Assembly: GCA_964464635.1 (NCBI GenBank)
Contig: CAYXGT010000006.1
Coordinates: 1-53,345, forward strand
Origin: CAYLMG01 sp964464635
Lineage (GTDB): Bacteria > Planctomycetota > Phycisphaerae > Sedimentisphaerales > Anaerobacaceae
Reading direction: 5' to 3'
Length of the DNA stretch: 53,345 bases
Shown here: one piece after another, positions 1 through 8,373 of the stretch
Numbering within the stretch: the stretch's first letter is position 1
How the letters are laid out: each line of letters begins with the position of its first letter
Translations under genes and position numbers: made by a program
Notes under the pieces: generated by a model
Told to the model about the DNA's origin: nothing
The model's input: the letters and a program-made list of their open reading frames with translations, nothing else
Database searches by the model: none

Positions 1-293
1 CAGAACCGACGCTTTCAGGAAAGCATGATTTGGAAAGAGTTGCGGAATTAGCTGCAATTTTCAAAATACCTGCTCTGGTCTGCATAAACAAGGCAGATAT
101 AAATCCGGAAATCACCAAAGAAATTGAAGAAGATGCAAAAAGCATGGGGCTTAAAATAGCCGGTAAGATACGTTATACTCAAGACTTCACTAAAGCGCAG
201 ATAGCTGAATCCACCGTTATCGAATATACCAGCGATGATGTGACTGAACAGCTCAGGGCTTTATGGAAAAACGTGACCAATGCACTGGATTAA
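1..293 (+). CDS. MinD-superfamily P-loop ATPase, C-terminal end (partial)
   Basis: The reading frame is open from the left edge (first full codon at base 3) to TAA at 291-293, so only the last ~96 residues are seen. The segment EPTLSGKHDLERV followed by VCINKAD matches the distal part of MinD/Mrp-like ATPases that carry ferredoxin domains (COG1149 type): the first is the switch region, and NKAD is the nucleotide-base motif of this fold. The Walker A motif and any Fe-S domain lie outside the window. The NifX-like gene follows 46 bp downstream, the usual neighbour of these ATPases in anaerobes. These proteins are thought to help Fe-S or metal-cofactor assembly; the exact client is unknown. Confidence 0.8.
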   Translation, partial: EPTLSGKHDLERVAELAAIFKIPALVCINKADINPEITKEIEEDAKSMGLKIAGKIRYTQDFTKAQIAESTVIEYTSDDVTEQLRALWKNVTNALD

Positions 294-339
294 ATTGTGA
301 AGTACATATTTTAGCTTGAATTAGAAAGGGGAATAAAAG

Positions 340-678
340 ATGTGAATAGCTATCCCGTTAATCGAGGGTAAATTAAGCCTGCATTTCGGACACTGTGAGA
401 AGTTTGCAGTAATCGATACTGATAACGAAACCAGCCGGATTACCAACATCGAAGAGTTTGCACCTCCTCCGCATGAGCCCGGTGTACTGCCGAGATGGCT
501 TGGCGGTATGGGGGTAAACGTTATTATTGCAGCCGGTATGGGAAGACGTGCACAGCAATTATTTACTCAGAACAATATAGAAGTGGTTGTAGGTTCACAG
601 GCTGACACACCGGAAAATCTAGTATCAGCGTACCTGAACAAAACGCTTCAAACAGGTGAAAATCTTTGTGACCATTAA
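340..678 (+). CDS. NifX/NifB-family cofactor-binding protein with stop at codon 2
   Basis: From ATG at 340 the frame reads ATG-TGA-ATA-GCT and then stays open for 110 codons to TAA at 676-678. The product after the stop (IAIPLIEGKLSLHFGHC, then GGMGVNVIIAAGMG and a late VVVGSQAD) is the compact dinitrogenase iron-molybdenum cofactor fold (PF02579 type), which usually starts M-K-I-A-I-P. A ribosome-binding site (GAAAGGGG, about 324-331) is well placed for ATG 340, and an in-frame TAA at 334-336 excludes an earlier start. The TGA therefore replaces a codon that is normally Lys. It may be a recent nonsense mutation, a sequencing error, or initiation at a non-standard codon. Neighbours (MinD ATPase, metallo-beta-lactamase protein, TrmO) are typical for the family. 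Confidence 0.7.
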
Positions 679-744
679 AAACTTTGCTGAAGAACAATTT
701 AGAAAAGATTGTCAGGATTATAAAGACCGGACGAGAAAATAGCT

Positions 745-1584
745 GTGGATCTGAATATTAATATAACAATCCTGGTTGATGATAAATCATCCGACGCCCG
801 CCTTCCGGCTGAACATAGACTTTCATTCTGGCTTGAGTATGAGCACAAACGAGTGCTTTTTGACACGGGACAAAGCGATTTATTTCTGAAAAACGCAAAT
901 ATTCTCGTTATCAATTTATCTTATGTCGATGCAATCGTGATAAGTCACGGCCATTACGACCATACCGGCGGCCTATCAGAAATTCTGAATCGTGACCGGA
1001 AGACAACATTGTATATTCATCCGCAGGCCTTAAAGCCGAAGTTTTCCCGGAAGGCTGACAATATGAGAATGATAGGCATGCCGGATGCTGTAAAGCAAAT
1101 AGTTAATATCACAGCCGAATCAGGGAGAGTTATTTTGACGAAAACGCCGGCTGAGGTCTTGCAGGGGCTTTTTGTTGCCGGGCATATACCCCGAAATACA
1201 GATTTTGAAGATACAGGCGGCGATTTCTTTGCAAACCAGAACTGCACAGAAAAAGACACTCTTGCTGACGACCAGGCAATATTTTATGAAACAAGAGAAG
1301 GTCCTGTTATTATTCTCGGCTGCGCTCATTCGGGTGTCGTTAATACGTTGAACTATGTTGCAAAATTGACCAATCAAAAAAATATCTATGCTGTTGCAGG
1401 AGGGATGCACCTCTTAAACGCTTCTGCGGAAAGAATAGAACGTACCATCGAAGCTCTCAGGCGATATAATGTGCAAAAAATCGGTTTGGCCCATTGTACC
1501 GGAAACAAAGCTGTCGAAAAATTTAATATAGCTTTTCCCGGACGATGCTTTATCTGTTCTGCCGGTAGTCAGGTAAATTTATAG
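745..1584 (+). CDS. Metallo-beta-lactamase fold hydrolase (COG1237-like)
   Basis: A 279-residue cytosolic protein with GTG start. The metal site H-x-H-x-D-H is seen at residues 68-73 (SHGHYDHTGG). Further ligands are plausible in GCAHSG and in the late AHCTG. The long spacing and the GGMHLL segment resemble the 7,8-dihydropterin-6-methyl dihydropteroate synthase-like MBL group (COG1237) rather than glyoxalase II. No signal peptide is seen. It follows the NifX-like gene by 66 bp and precedes TrmO by 24 bp, so the four genes look co-transcribed. The substrate is unknown. No better upstream ATG exists in frame, so GTG 745 is kept. Confidence 0.8.
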   Translation: MDLNINITILVDDKSSDARLPAEHRLSFWLEYEHKRVLFDTGQSDLFLKNANILVINLSYVDAIVISHGHYDHTGGLSEILNRDRKTTLYIHPQALKPKFSRKADNMRMIGMPDAVKQIVNITAESGRVILTKTPAEVLQGLFVAGHIPRNTDFEDTGGDFFANQNCTEKDTLADDQAIFYETREGPVIILGCAHSGVVNTLNYVAKLTNQKNIYAVAGGMHLLNASAERIERTIEALRRYNVQKIGLAHCTGNKAVEKFNIAFPGRCFICSAGSQVNL

Positions 1585-1608
1585 GAAATAATAAGGATAT
1601 GTAAGATT

Positions 1609-2076
1609 ATGGAAAAGATTACAATGACTCCGATTGGCGTTATACATTCACCATATAAAGACACGAAAGATATACCCATTCAGGGCAAGTTTAAACCAGA
1701 GACTGAAGCGTACATTAAACTAAAAAGCAAATATGCTCCGGGTCTCAAAGATTTGGATGGTTTCAGCCATGCTATTATTCTTTACTTTTTCCACAAGTCA
1801 CAAAGGCAGGATATTCTCGGCAAACCATTTTTGGAAAATAAGGAACACGGCATATTCGCGATAAGAAGCCCTCATCGGCCTAATCATATCGGCCTGTCCA
1901 TAGTTCGAATCGAAGATATCAAAGCCGACGAGTTACACTTTAGTGAGGTTGATATGCTCAACGGTACGCCTGTTCTTGATATAAAACCCTACATTAAGCA
2001 TTTTGATATGCGAGATGATATATCTTGCGGCTGGTTAGATAAACATTTTTCTAAGAATTCGCCATCCGGACGTTAA
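1609..2076 (+). CDS. trmO: TrmO-family tRNA (t6A37) N6-methyltransferase
   Basis: A 155-residue single-domain protein of the TsaA/TrmO (UPF0066) family. Known members methylate N6 of t6A37 in tRNA-Thr with S-adenosylmethionine. Family marks seen: PIGVIHSPY at the N-terminus, the central RSPHRPNHIGLS loop that lies near the AdoMet site, and LNGTPVLDIKPYI near the end. It lacks the C-terminal extension of the E. coli enzyme, which is usual for short bacterial and archaeal members. ATG 1609 has a weak upstream AAGGATATG. It ends the MinD-NifX-MBL cluster, a context where TsaA proteins recur in anaerobes for unknown reasons. A second copy lies at 29796-30341. Confidence 0.85.
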   Translation: MEKITMTPIGVIHSPYKDTKDIPIQGKFKPETEAYIKLKSKYAPGLKDLDGFSHAIILYFFHKSQRQDILGKPFLENKEHGIFAIRSPHRPNHIGLSIVRIEDIKADELHFSEVDMLNGTPVLDIKPYIKHFDMRDDISCGWLDKHFSKNSPSGR

Positions 2077-2334
2077 TCGTACAAATAGTATACTCGGCAA
2101 TATTGGCGAGGTAAGGATATTGCTGATTTATAAATTCCATATTTCTTACCTTTGGTAATAATATCACGTTGTTGTTTTATAATCGCCGTATTTTCTCTTG
2201 TTTAGTATATCGCTTAAGATGGTACTGAACAAAATCATTTTGGAGATAGTAAATAATAATAGGTACAAAGTAAATTTGAGGTTGTCTTTTATGTGCCTTT
2301 GAATTGAGGTAATTTTTGTTTAAGGGCGGATAAG

Positions 2335-2631
2335 ATGTTGCTAACGATGGAACAGAGAGTTGCGAGCATGGAGCGGGAAATCGTGGTACTAAAGGATACG
2401 ATTAAGCTTCTGCATAAGATGCTCAGAGAGCAGCGGCAGCTGATAAACGACTATATTACGCAGAAGGTCGCGGCAGGTAACGGCCACAATGGTCATAATG
2501 GTGAAGACGGCAGGCCGGAAGACGCCATTTATACATTTGTTTGTAGAAAGAGAATGGATAAGCTCGGCAATGATATCGAGAAGATGCGAAAGCTTGTAAA
2601 TAATATAAGGTTTGGCGTACGAGCCGGTTAG
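2335..2631 (+). CDS. Small coiled-coil protein, unknown function
   Basis: A 98-residue protein starting at ATG 2335 behind an AAGGGCGG site. Residues ~5-45 form a heptad-rich helix resembling SlyX-like coiled coils. A short Gly/Asn/His linker (~50-57) follows, then a second helical segment rich in Lys, Met and Asn. No enzyme motif or membrane segment is seen. It stands alone on the plus strand, separated by 258 bp from trmO, and converges on the htpX-like gene. I do not recognise the family. The 258-bp spacer before it is AT-rich with no clear element. Confidence 0.6.
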   Translation: MLLTMEQRVASMEREIVVLKDTIKLLHKMLREQRQLINDYITQKVAAGNGHNGHNGEDGRPEDAIYTFVCRKRMDKLGNDIEKMRKLVNNIRFGVRAG

Positions 2632-2668
2632 TTTTTTCGACGCAGCAGTCAGAAGGCAGTGTTTTAGC

Positions 2669-3898
2669 TTAGTTACCTTTCGGCAAAGTCAGTGTCCTGT
2701 GGCACCTTGGACATTTCACGGTAGAATGCTTAAAGTTGGGAGGGATTTTTAATTTCAGGCCGCAAGTACAAGCCAAAAACATAAAGCCGTTCACTTTTCT
2801 CATAATATCACCGATATCGTGAATTTGCTTTTCTATTCGCTTAGTTTTTACCTCTTTTTCCTGCGCTTGCCTGATTTCGATTTGTTCCTTTGTTAAGGCG
2901 GTTGGCGGGATGATTGATTTTGTCTTTGTTATATCCGAGAATGCTCTTGAATAATCATTGAGTGAAGCACCGTGTGTCATACTTCGAAGGATTCTTATTC
3001 TTTCCGAAATAGGGGGGTGTGTGCTTGTGAGGTCAGACAATTTTCTCGCCTTGGCTTTTTTGAAGGGATTTACGATATACATTGGCGCCGTCACCTTGTT
3101 TGCGCTTGAAAGCTGCTCTGAGGTGTCGCCTGCAATTTTTTCGAGCGCGCTCGCCAGGCCTTCGGGGTATCTGGTCAGCCGGGCTGCACCTGCATCAGCG
3201 AGATATTCCCGTTTCCTTGAAAGTGCGAAATATAACAGATATGCCATAATCGGGGCCAGAATTGCAGCGACGATCGCAATAATTAGTAATATTAGCTGCG
3301 CCTGACCTCCGCCTTTACCGCCGGAAGAGTACCTTCTTCTTGAGCCCATAGAGCTATAGAACATCCCCCTCAAAAAAATCTGTGAGAGCAATACAATTGA
3401 ACCGAGCATAATACCTGCGAGCGTGACAAAAAGTATGTCGCGATGTAGGATATGGCTTATTTCGTGAGCCATTACACCCTGAAGCTCGTCACGGTTTAGT
3501 TTTCCCAGCAGACCCGCGGTTATGGCAACAGAAGCATTTTCTGGATTCCTGCCTGTGGCAAAGGCGTTGGGTGCCGAGTCGTTTATGATGTAGATTTTCG
3601 GCATTTTAGGCAGGCCTGCAGCGATTTTCATTTCCTCGACGACGTTAAAAAGTTGTGGATGAACATCGTGGGTTACCGGTACAGCTCTGCTTGAGGCCAG
3701 CAAGATACGGTCGCCGCTCGAGAAGCTGGTTATCGTAATAATCAGCCATATTGCAGATGCTATAATAACGCCGAAAAAGCCTCCATCCAATCCGAAGAAG
3801 GCAGAGCCGATAATAAAGCCGAGAAGCAGCAGGACCAAAGCCATCATCACTATCAGTATGACGGAGTTTCTTTTGTTGACTCTAATCAGTTCCCACAT
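2669..3898 (-). CDS. htpX: HtpX-like M48 membrane metalloprotease with C-terminal zinc ribbon
   Basis: A 409-residue protein. Two membrane segments (~12-35 and ~40-58) precede the catalytic HEISH motif at residues 145-149, the HExxH of M48 peptidases. Two more membrane helices follow (~155-180 and ~200-225). EYLADAGAARLT supplies the third zinc ligand (Glu). HtpX proteases degrade misfolded membrane proteins. The unusual part is a C-terminal ribbon, C-x-C-G ... C-x-x-C-H, in the last ~30 residues, which is absent from E. coli HtpX and probably binds zinc. It lies at the end of the leftward zinc-ribbon protein/peptide/lemA group; LemA-HtpX pairing is widespread. Confidence 0.85.
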   Translation of the reverse strand: MWELIRVNKRNSVILIVMMALVLLLLGFIIGSAFFGLDGGFFGVIIASAIWLIITITSFSSGDRILLASSRAVPVTHDVHPQLFNVVEEMKIAAGLPKMPKIYIINDSAPNAFATGRNPENASVAITAGLLGKLNRDELQGVMAHEISHILHRDILFVTLAGIMLGSIVLLSQIFLRGMFYSSMGSRRRYSSGGKGGGQAQLILLIIAIVAAILAPIMAYLLYFALSRKREYLADAGAARLTRYPEGLASALEKIAGDTSEQLSSANKVTAPMYIVNPFKKAKARKLSDLTSTHPPISERIRILRSMTHGASLNDYSRAFSDITKTKSIIPPTALTKEQIEIRQAQEKEVKTKRIEKQIHDIGDIMRKVNGFMFLACTCGLKLKIPPNFKHSTVKCPRCHRTLTLPKGN

Positions 3899-3960
3899 AT
3901 CCGGTTGTGAGCTTTCAGATGCTGTTTTTTAGTTTTCTTAAGAAGAATCTACGTACACAA

Positions 3961-3992
3961 ATCCTGCTATACATTAGAGAGTATAGCAGGAT
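3961..3992. other. 12-bp perfect inverted repeat between lemA and htpX
   Basis: ATCCTGCTATAC (3961-3972) and GTATAGCAGGAT (3981-3992) pair perfectly around an 8-base loop. In the leftward transcript this hairpin lies 36 bases after the lemA stop and upstream of htpX. No U-run follows it directly, so it is more likely an mRNA stabiliser, attenuator or processing signal than a classic terminator. Confidence 0.6.
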
Positions 3993-4028
3993 GCAGATAT
4001 ACGACACTAAATTTGCTGCTATTATTTC

Positions 4029-4589
4029 TCAGGTAAAACTTACTTTCGGCACTTCTCTTTCCGCAGGGGCCTCGATTTCAAAGAAGTCACGCTTGGTAAA
4101 ACTGAACATAGATGCGATTATATTCGAGGGGAACATCTGCGTTTTGTTGTTAAAGAAAAGGACCTGGTCGTTGTAGCTCTGCCTTGAAAAAGAGATCTTA
4201 TTTTCAGTGCCGGTAAGCTCTTCCTGCAGAGCAAGAAAATTCTGATTGGCCTTCAGGTCGGGGTAGTTTTCCACAACCAGCAGGAACTTGCTCAGCGCCC
4301 CGCCAAGAGCACCCTCGGCCTTTGATGCTTCGGCTACGTTCCTGGCACCCATGGCCTGGCTTCTTGCTTTTGTTATCTCCTCGAAGGTTTCTCTTTCGTG
4401 TTTCATATATCCTTTTGCGGTTTCGACGAGATTGGGAATGAGGTCATGCCTTCTTTTCAGCTGGACATCTATCTGCGACCAGGAATTGTCAACCTGGTTT
4501 CTGAGCCGAACCAGCGAATTATAAATACCGATTATAGAAATAACCAGTATCCCCACGATGACAGCAGCAATGATAAGAGCTACTACCAT
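4029..4589 (-). CDS. lemA: LemA family membrane-anchored protein
   Basis: A 186-residue protein with an N-terminal membrane helix (~2-22) followed by the hallmark YNSLVRLRNQVDNSW and the RRHDLIPNLVETAKGY segment of LemA. The rest forms the helical bundle characteristic of the family. LemA proteins occur widely next to HtpX-like proteases; their molecular role is unclear. The start at ATG 4589 has a strong AAAGGAGAAA site 6-7 bases upstream. A 26-residue peptide gene lies directly upstream on the same strand and htpX lies downstream, so the three are probably one transcript. Confidence 0.9.
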   Translation of the reverse strand: MVVALIIAAVIVGILVISIIGIYNSLVRLRNQVDNSWSQIDVQLKRRHDLIPNLVETAKGYMKHERETFEEITKARSQAMGARNVAEASKAEGALGGALSKFLLVVENYPDLKANQNFLALQEELTGTENKISFSRQSYNDQVLFFNNKTQMFPSNIIASMFSFTKRDFFEIEAPAEREVPKVSFT

Positions 4590-4632
4590 AGGATTTCTCC
4601 TTTGAGATTAAATATTTTTGTTTTAGTGATTT

Positions 4633-4713
4633 TTACTGCTGCATTTTCTTCAAAATCAGAGCAATGATAAGCAGGACTACACCAACACCAGCAAGAATCA
4701 GATACCACGACAT
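4633..4713 (-). CDS. 26-residue single-pass membrane peptide upstream of lemA
   Basis: An open frame of 26 codons from ATG 4713 to TAA 4633, preceded by TTAGGAGAAAAATT, a strong ribosome-binding site. The product is one hydrophobic helix (LILAGVGVVLLIIALIL) after M-S-W-Y and before a K-K-M-Q-Q tail, so N-out/C-in insertion is likely. It sits 43 bp upstream of lemA and 39 bp after the zinc-ribbon gene, on their strand. The good ribosome site and position argue for a real gene. The function is unknown; a role as small partner of the LemA/HtpX membrane system is inference. Confidence 0.6.
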   Translation of the reverse strand: MSWYLILAGVGVVLLIIALILKKMQQ

Positions 4714-4752
4714 AATTTTTCTCCTAAAAATTAGCAGTGAAAAATATTTGTT

Positions 4753-5160
4753 TTACGCTTGGCTTCCATTCTTTTTTTTGCTGAACATATCAGCCAGTAT
4801 TCTTTGTATTTTATTTTCCTTGTCAAGCTCTGCTTTGTCAATGATATTTTGTAATTCTCCCTTATCGAACCATAGGCCGTGACCCTTGATGCATCTGTCT
4901 ATGAGCAGGACAGGAGGGGATTTTCCCACGAGCACTTTTTGCATTTTTTTGTCACAAATGGGGCAAGGCCTGGGTTTTTCGGCGCAGTTTGGCTCGATTT
5001 CAAAAGATTCTACTAACTTTTTGGCCGCTTCTGTATCCGCAAGCAGCATTTCGAGCTCGCCCGCGTCAAGCCAGATTCCGCCGCACTCAATGCAGTGGTC
5101 TATTTCTACGTCAGCGAGTTCCAAGGTAATCATTGCATTTTTACAAAAAGGACAATCCAT
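4753..5160 (-). CDS. Double TFIIB-type zinc-ribbon protein
   Basis: A ~135-residue soluble protein with two zf-TFIIB (PF13453) modules. The first has CPFC near the N-terminus and CIECGGIWLDAGELE; the second has CPICD and RCIKGHGLWFDKGEL, in which the last ligand pair is C/H. Such double ribbons are common in bacteria and their role is not established. I start at ATG 5160 (MDCPFC); the frame stays open to TTG 5256 and ATG 5241 but that extension looks unlike the family, and none of the starts has a strong ribosome site. It is the first gene of the leftward group leading to lemA and htpX. Confidence 0.75.
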   Translation of the reverse strand: MDCPFCKNAMITLELADVEIDHCIECGGIWLDAGELEMLLADTEAAKKLVESFEIEPNCAEKPRPCPICDKKMQKVLVGKSPPVLLIDRCIKGHGLWFDKGELQNIIDKAELDKENKIQRILADMFSKKKNGSQA

Positions 5161-5412
5161 TGCATCATCCGTATTAAAATTACCCTCAGATGTTTCTTGG
5201 CACAAATATTTTGTCGAAGAACTCCAGTGACTTCCTTCCATAAGTATATAGCTCAATTAGGGTAATATTACAGCCGGGTACAGCTTACGTCAAGAACATA
5301 GGTTATAAAAAATGGCAGCAAAGAGCAAATATTTCCACTTGACGGTTTTTATTGATTATTGATAATTAGTCGTTTATAATTGATTTTAGATGGTTGGTTA
5401 GAGGTATTTTCT

Positions 5413-6192
5413 ATGATAGTGGATTGCCATACTCATATTGACTTCACAGCAGGGGATGATTTATTGTCAGAACATCTGTCAGCTGCAGAGACGGTTGACA
5501 AATGCATTGTTCTTGCGAATATCAACGCCGATGATGAAGAAAACAAAAAGCTCGCCGAGTATGTCAGCAGTCATAAGGAAAAGCTCCTTGGATTTGCATT
5601 TGTCGAGCCGAGCCGTGAGCTAATCGACGAAAAGAGCATAGGTTCGATTACGAGTAAGATTGGTCTTTCGGGGACCGTTGTTTATTGTTCAGCCTGCGCA
5701 TTCCATCCCGCGCACAGCAGGGCGATGCTCTTTTACGAGGCAGCAGAGCAGCTTGGAATACCTGTTTTTTTCCATAACGGGCCTGTCCAGGGATGCGATG
5801 CAGTTCTTGAATATGCTCAGCCGATATTACTGGACGAAATAGCGAGAAGATTCAGTTCTCTTAAGATAGTTATCGGCAGTATGGGCATCCCTTTTGTCGA
5901 GCAGACACTGGCGATGGTAGCAAAGCATCCCAATGTATATGCGGATTTGACAATCAACAGAGAACGCATCTGGCAGGTTTATAATATTGTCGTCGCAGCC
6001 TATGAGGCCAAAGTGATGGACAAGCTTCTTTTCGGCAGCGGTTTTCCGCTTGGCAGGGCGAATGAGAGTATTGAGGTGCTTTTGGGATTTAACAAGCTGC
6101 TCGGTGATACGAATCTACCTACCGTTCCACGGGGTGATATTCGCAATATAGTCGAGCGTGACAGTTTGAGTCTCCTGAGTATAAGCAGGTAA
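5413..6192 (+). CDS. Amidohydrolase (PF04909-type) metal-dependent hydrolase
   Basis: A 259-residue TIM-barrel hydrolase. It begins MIVDCHTHIDF, giving the H-x-H metal pair (His6, His8) on strand 1; HNGP (strand 5 His), the late ADLT segment and LFGSGFPLG (Asp-lacking final strand region) follow in the order of amidohydrolase_2 proteins. ATG 5413 is chosen because GAGGT lies 7 bases upstream and the motif starts at once; an in-frame TTG at 5380 would add 11 unrelated residues. The final-strand catalytic Asp is not obvious (GSGFP instead of GSDFP), so activity is uncertain. It stands alone. Substrate unknown. Confidence 0.75.
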   Translation: MIVDCHTHIDFTAGDDLLSEHLSAAETVDKCIVLANINADDEENKKLAEYVSSHKEKLLGFAFVEPSRELIDEKSIGSITSKIGLSGTVVYCSACAFHPAHSRAMLFYEAAEQLGIPVFFHNGPVQGCDAVLEYAQPILLDEIARRFSSLKIVIGSMGIPFVEQTLAMVAKHPNVYADLTINRERIWQVYNIVVAAYEAKVMDKLLFGSGFPLGRANESIEVLLGFNKLLGDTNLPTVPRGDIRNIVERDSLSLLSISR

Positions 6193-6296
6193 TAACAGGA
6201 TTCTTTTTTGGTAAACTTATCTTTCTTAAATCATTAGTGACGGCTGGCAGGTTCGGTAGATGTTGGTAGATTAAGAGATTTGGGAGATATGCAGGG

Positions 6297-7832
6297 ATGG
6301 CACTTCTGGAAGAGCAAAGGGAGGATTGGGGGTCGCGGGCGGGTTTTGTTTTAGCGGCGATAGGTTCGGCGGTAGGTCTTGGGAATTTCTGGCGTTTTCC
6401 TTATGCGGCTTATACAAACGGAGGCGGAGCCTTTCTCATACCTTATATCATAGCAACAGTTGTTGTCGGAATACCAATGCTTATAATGGAGTTTTCTCTC
6501 GGGCATTTTACACAACTGGCGGCACCGGGGGCATTTAAGGAAATTAATAAGCGAACAGAGTTTGTAGGCTGGTGGCCAATACTGCTTAGCTTTGTAATCT
6601 GCACATATTATTCGGTAATTCTTGCGTGGTGTTTGAATTATCTGCTTTTTAGCTTTCAATCTGTATTACCCTGGGCAAAGGATGCAGAGAAATTCTTTTT
6701 CGACGAATATTTAATGAAACATTCGGGTTTTGCCCTTGGAAATATACGCTGGCCTATAGTGCTGGCACTGCTGGCAATATGGATTGCAATGTATTTTAGT
6801 ATATTCAGGGGTGTTAAGTGGATAGGCAAAATAGTGCTCTGGGCCGTGCCGCTTCCTTTGTTTATTCTTTTAATTTTGATGATTCGAGGTTTGACACTTG
6901 AAGGGGCTATCGGAGGGCTTGAGTATTATCTTGAGCCGGACTTCTCGAAGCTGAAAGATGTGGCAGTATGGCGAACGGCGTTCGGCCAGGTATTTTTCTC
7001 CCTTACTGTTGCGTTCGGTGTGATGATAACTTATGCAAGTTTTTTGCACCGCAAGAGTGATCTTAATAACAACGCATTAATAGTTGCTATAACGAATATG
7101 AGCGCAAGCTTCGTGGCCGGCATTGTGGTTTTTACTACTATGGGCGCGTTTGCCTTTCAAAAGGGCATACCAACGCATAAGGTTCTTTCCGGCAGCGAGG
7201 GATTTGCACTTGCTTTTGTGGCCTTTCCGACGGCATTGAGCGAGCTTCCCCTGACACAGCTCTTCAGCGTAATATTCTTTACTGCCCTGGTATTGCTCGG
7301 CATAAACTCCGCCTTTTCGATTACAGAATCTGTTTTAGCGAGTGTTTGTGATAAGACAGGCTGGAAAAGACAGGCGGTCTTAATCGGTATGAGCGTTGTG
7401 GGATTTTTGTGTGGCATTGTCTTCAGTACGCAGGGCGGGCTCAACTGGCTCGGAACGATTGACGGTTTTGTTAACGGCCCCTTCGGTATTATTTTGATAG
7501 GCCTGGCAGAGTGTCTTGTTGTCGGCTGGCTTTATAATGTGAATGTTCTTCGAAGGCACGCTAATTCACGAAGCGATTGGAAAATCGGCGTATGGTGGGA
7601 ATGGCTGATAAAATATATTATACCGGTTGTCCTTGGAACATTATTTGTCTGGAGTCTGGTTGACGAATTTACGAAAAAAGAAGGTTTTCTGGTTAGTTCT
7701 GCAACAGGTAATCCTATCTGGCATAATATCGTCGGTCTTGGCCTGATGGTAATCGTGCTGACTGCTGCGCTGGTCCTTAGTAAAATTGGAAAGACAAATT
7801 ATAGTATTAATGAGGTGAGTAAAGATGCTTAG
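6297..7832 (+). CDS. Sodium:neurotransmitter symporter family (SNF) amino-acid transporter
   Basis: A 511-residue inner-membrane protein with about 12 hydrophobic helices. The N-terminal block W-G-S-R-A-G-F followed by AAIGSAVGLGNFWRFPY is the conserved TM1 of the LeuT/MhsT family with its unwound substrate and Na+ site. NGGGAFLIPY follows as TM2. The length fits bacterial members. These import amino acids or related solutes with Na+. The last codons overlap the start of a small membrane protein gene, the arrangement seen for MetP/MetS-type transporters. The substrate cannot be read from sequence. Confidence 0.9.
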   Translation: MALLEEQREDWGSRAGFVLAAIGSAVGLGNFWRFPYAAYTNGGGAFLIPYIIATVVVGIPMLIMEFSLGHFTQLAAPGAFKEINKRTEFVGWWPILLSFVICTYYSVILAWCLNYLLFSFQSVLPWAKDAEKFFFDEYLMKHSGFALGNIRWPIVLALLAIWIAMYFSIFRGVKWIGKIVLWAVPLPLFILLILMIRGLTLEGAIGGLEYYLEPDFSKLKDVAVWRTAFGQVFFSLTVAFGVMITYASFLHRKSDLNNNALIVAITNMSASFVAGIVVFTTMGAFAFQKGIPTHKVLSGSEGFALAFVAFPTALSELPLTQLFSVIFFTALVLLGINSAFSITESVLASVCDKTGWKRQAVLIGMSVVGFLCGIVFSTQGGLNWLGTIDGFVNGPFGIILIGLAECLVVGWLYNVNVLRRHANSRSDWKIGVWWEWLIKYIIPVVLGTLFVWSLVDEFTKKEGFLVSSATGNPIWHNIVGLGLMVIVLTAALVLSKIGKTNYSINEVSKDA

Positions 7833-8046
7833 TGGGCTTAATGAATATACAAGCTTATATCGAAGCCTTTTGGCTGAGGTTGAATATAATGGTGAATTAT
7901 CGGCAGTAGCATATATTATCCTTGCCTGTGCAATATTTATCATAATTGGCGGGCTTGGATGGTGTTTTTACAGGGCGCTAATGGCTGGCGGACAGGAGGC
8001 GCCTCAACAGCATCCGGACGAAGTTGGAGACGAGAGCAAACAATAA
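7825..8046 (+). CDS. Small single-pass membrane protein, likely SNF transporter partner
   Basis: A 73-residue protein whose ATG overlaps the last 8 bases of the symporter gene, implying translational coupling. It has one strong membrane helix (~28-50, AYIILACAIFIIIGGLGWCFY) and a polar, acidic C-terminal tail. Small one-helix proteins of the MetS type (methionine/alanine importer small subunit) accompany SNF transporters in several bacteria, and the position and topology fit. Its N-terminus is longer than usual MetS. The function as accessory subunit is inference. Confidence 0.7.
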   Translation: MLSGLNEYTSLYRSLLAEVEYNGELSAVAYIILACAIFIIIGGLGWCFYRALMAGGQEAPQQHPDEVGDESKQ

Positions 8047-8089
8047 CCCGCAGTTCGCGCCAGACCGTGACGGGGGATAAGAAAATCCA

Positions 8090-8359
8090 TTATTTCGGCT
8101 TGAAGCCTGTCGGATTATTTTTCGTGTATTTTTCGCAGGCCTTTTCCAAATCAACATCATTGATATTTGCGAGTGTGCATAACCATGCAAAAACGTCAGC
8201 GAACTCTTCTGCTTTGTCTTTATCGTCACCCGATGCCAGTGCTGTAGCGAGTTCGCCAACCTCTTCGATAAACCATAAAAAGGTCCGGGCAGTTCCCCTT
8301 TGCCGGTCTCTTTGCTCGTATTTTTCTGAGATTATTTTCTGGAATCTGCTGATATCCAT
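8090..8359 (-). CDS. MazG-like nucleotide pyrophosphohydrolase
   Basis: An 89-residue all-alpha NTP pyrophosphohydrolase of the single-domain MazG type. Mg2+-binding EEVGE (near residue 32) and EEFADVFAWL (near 51) form the E-x-x-E ... E-x-x-D signature. Such enzymes hydrolyse (d)NTPs to monophosphates for pool cleaning. The length fits short MazG/iMazG proteins. It is read leftwards after the Rrf2 gene, from which it is separated by a strong inverted repeat (8374-8422), and converges on the symporter pair. Confidence 0.85.
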   Translation of the reverse strand: MDISRFQKIISEKYEQRDRQRGTARTFLWFIEEVGELATALASGDDKDKAEEFADVFAWLCTLANINDVDLEKACEKYTKNNPTGFKPK

Positions 8360-8373
8360 TTTTAGCGCATAAC

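Noticed and set aside
2958..3305. Plus-strand frame opposite htpX
   Set aside because: It is a shadow of conserved protease codons with no start site.
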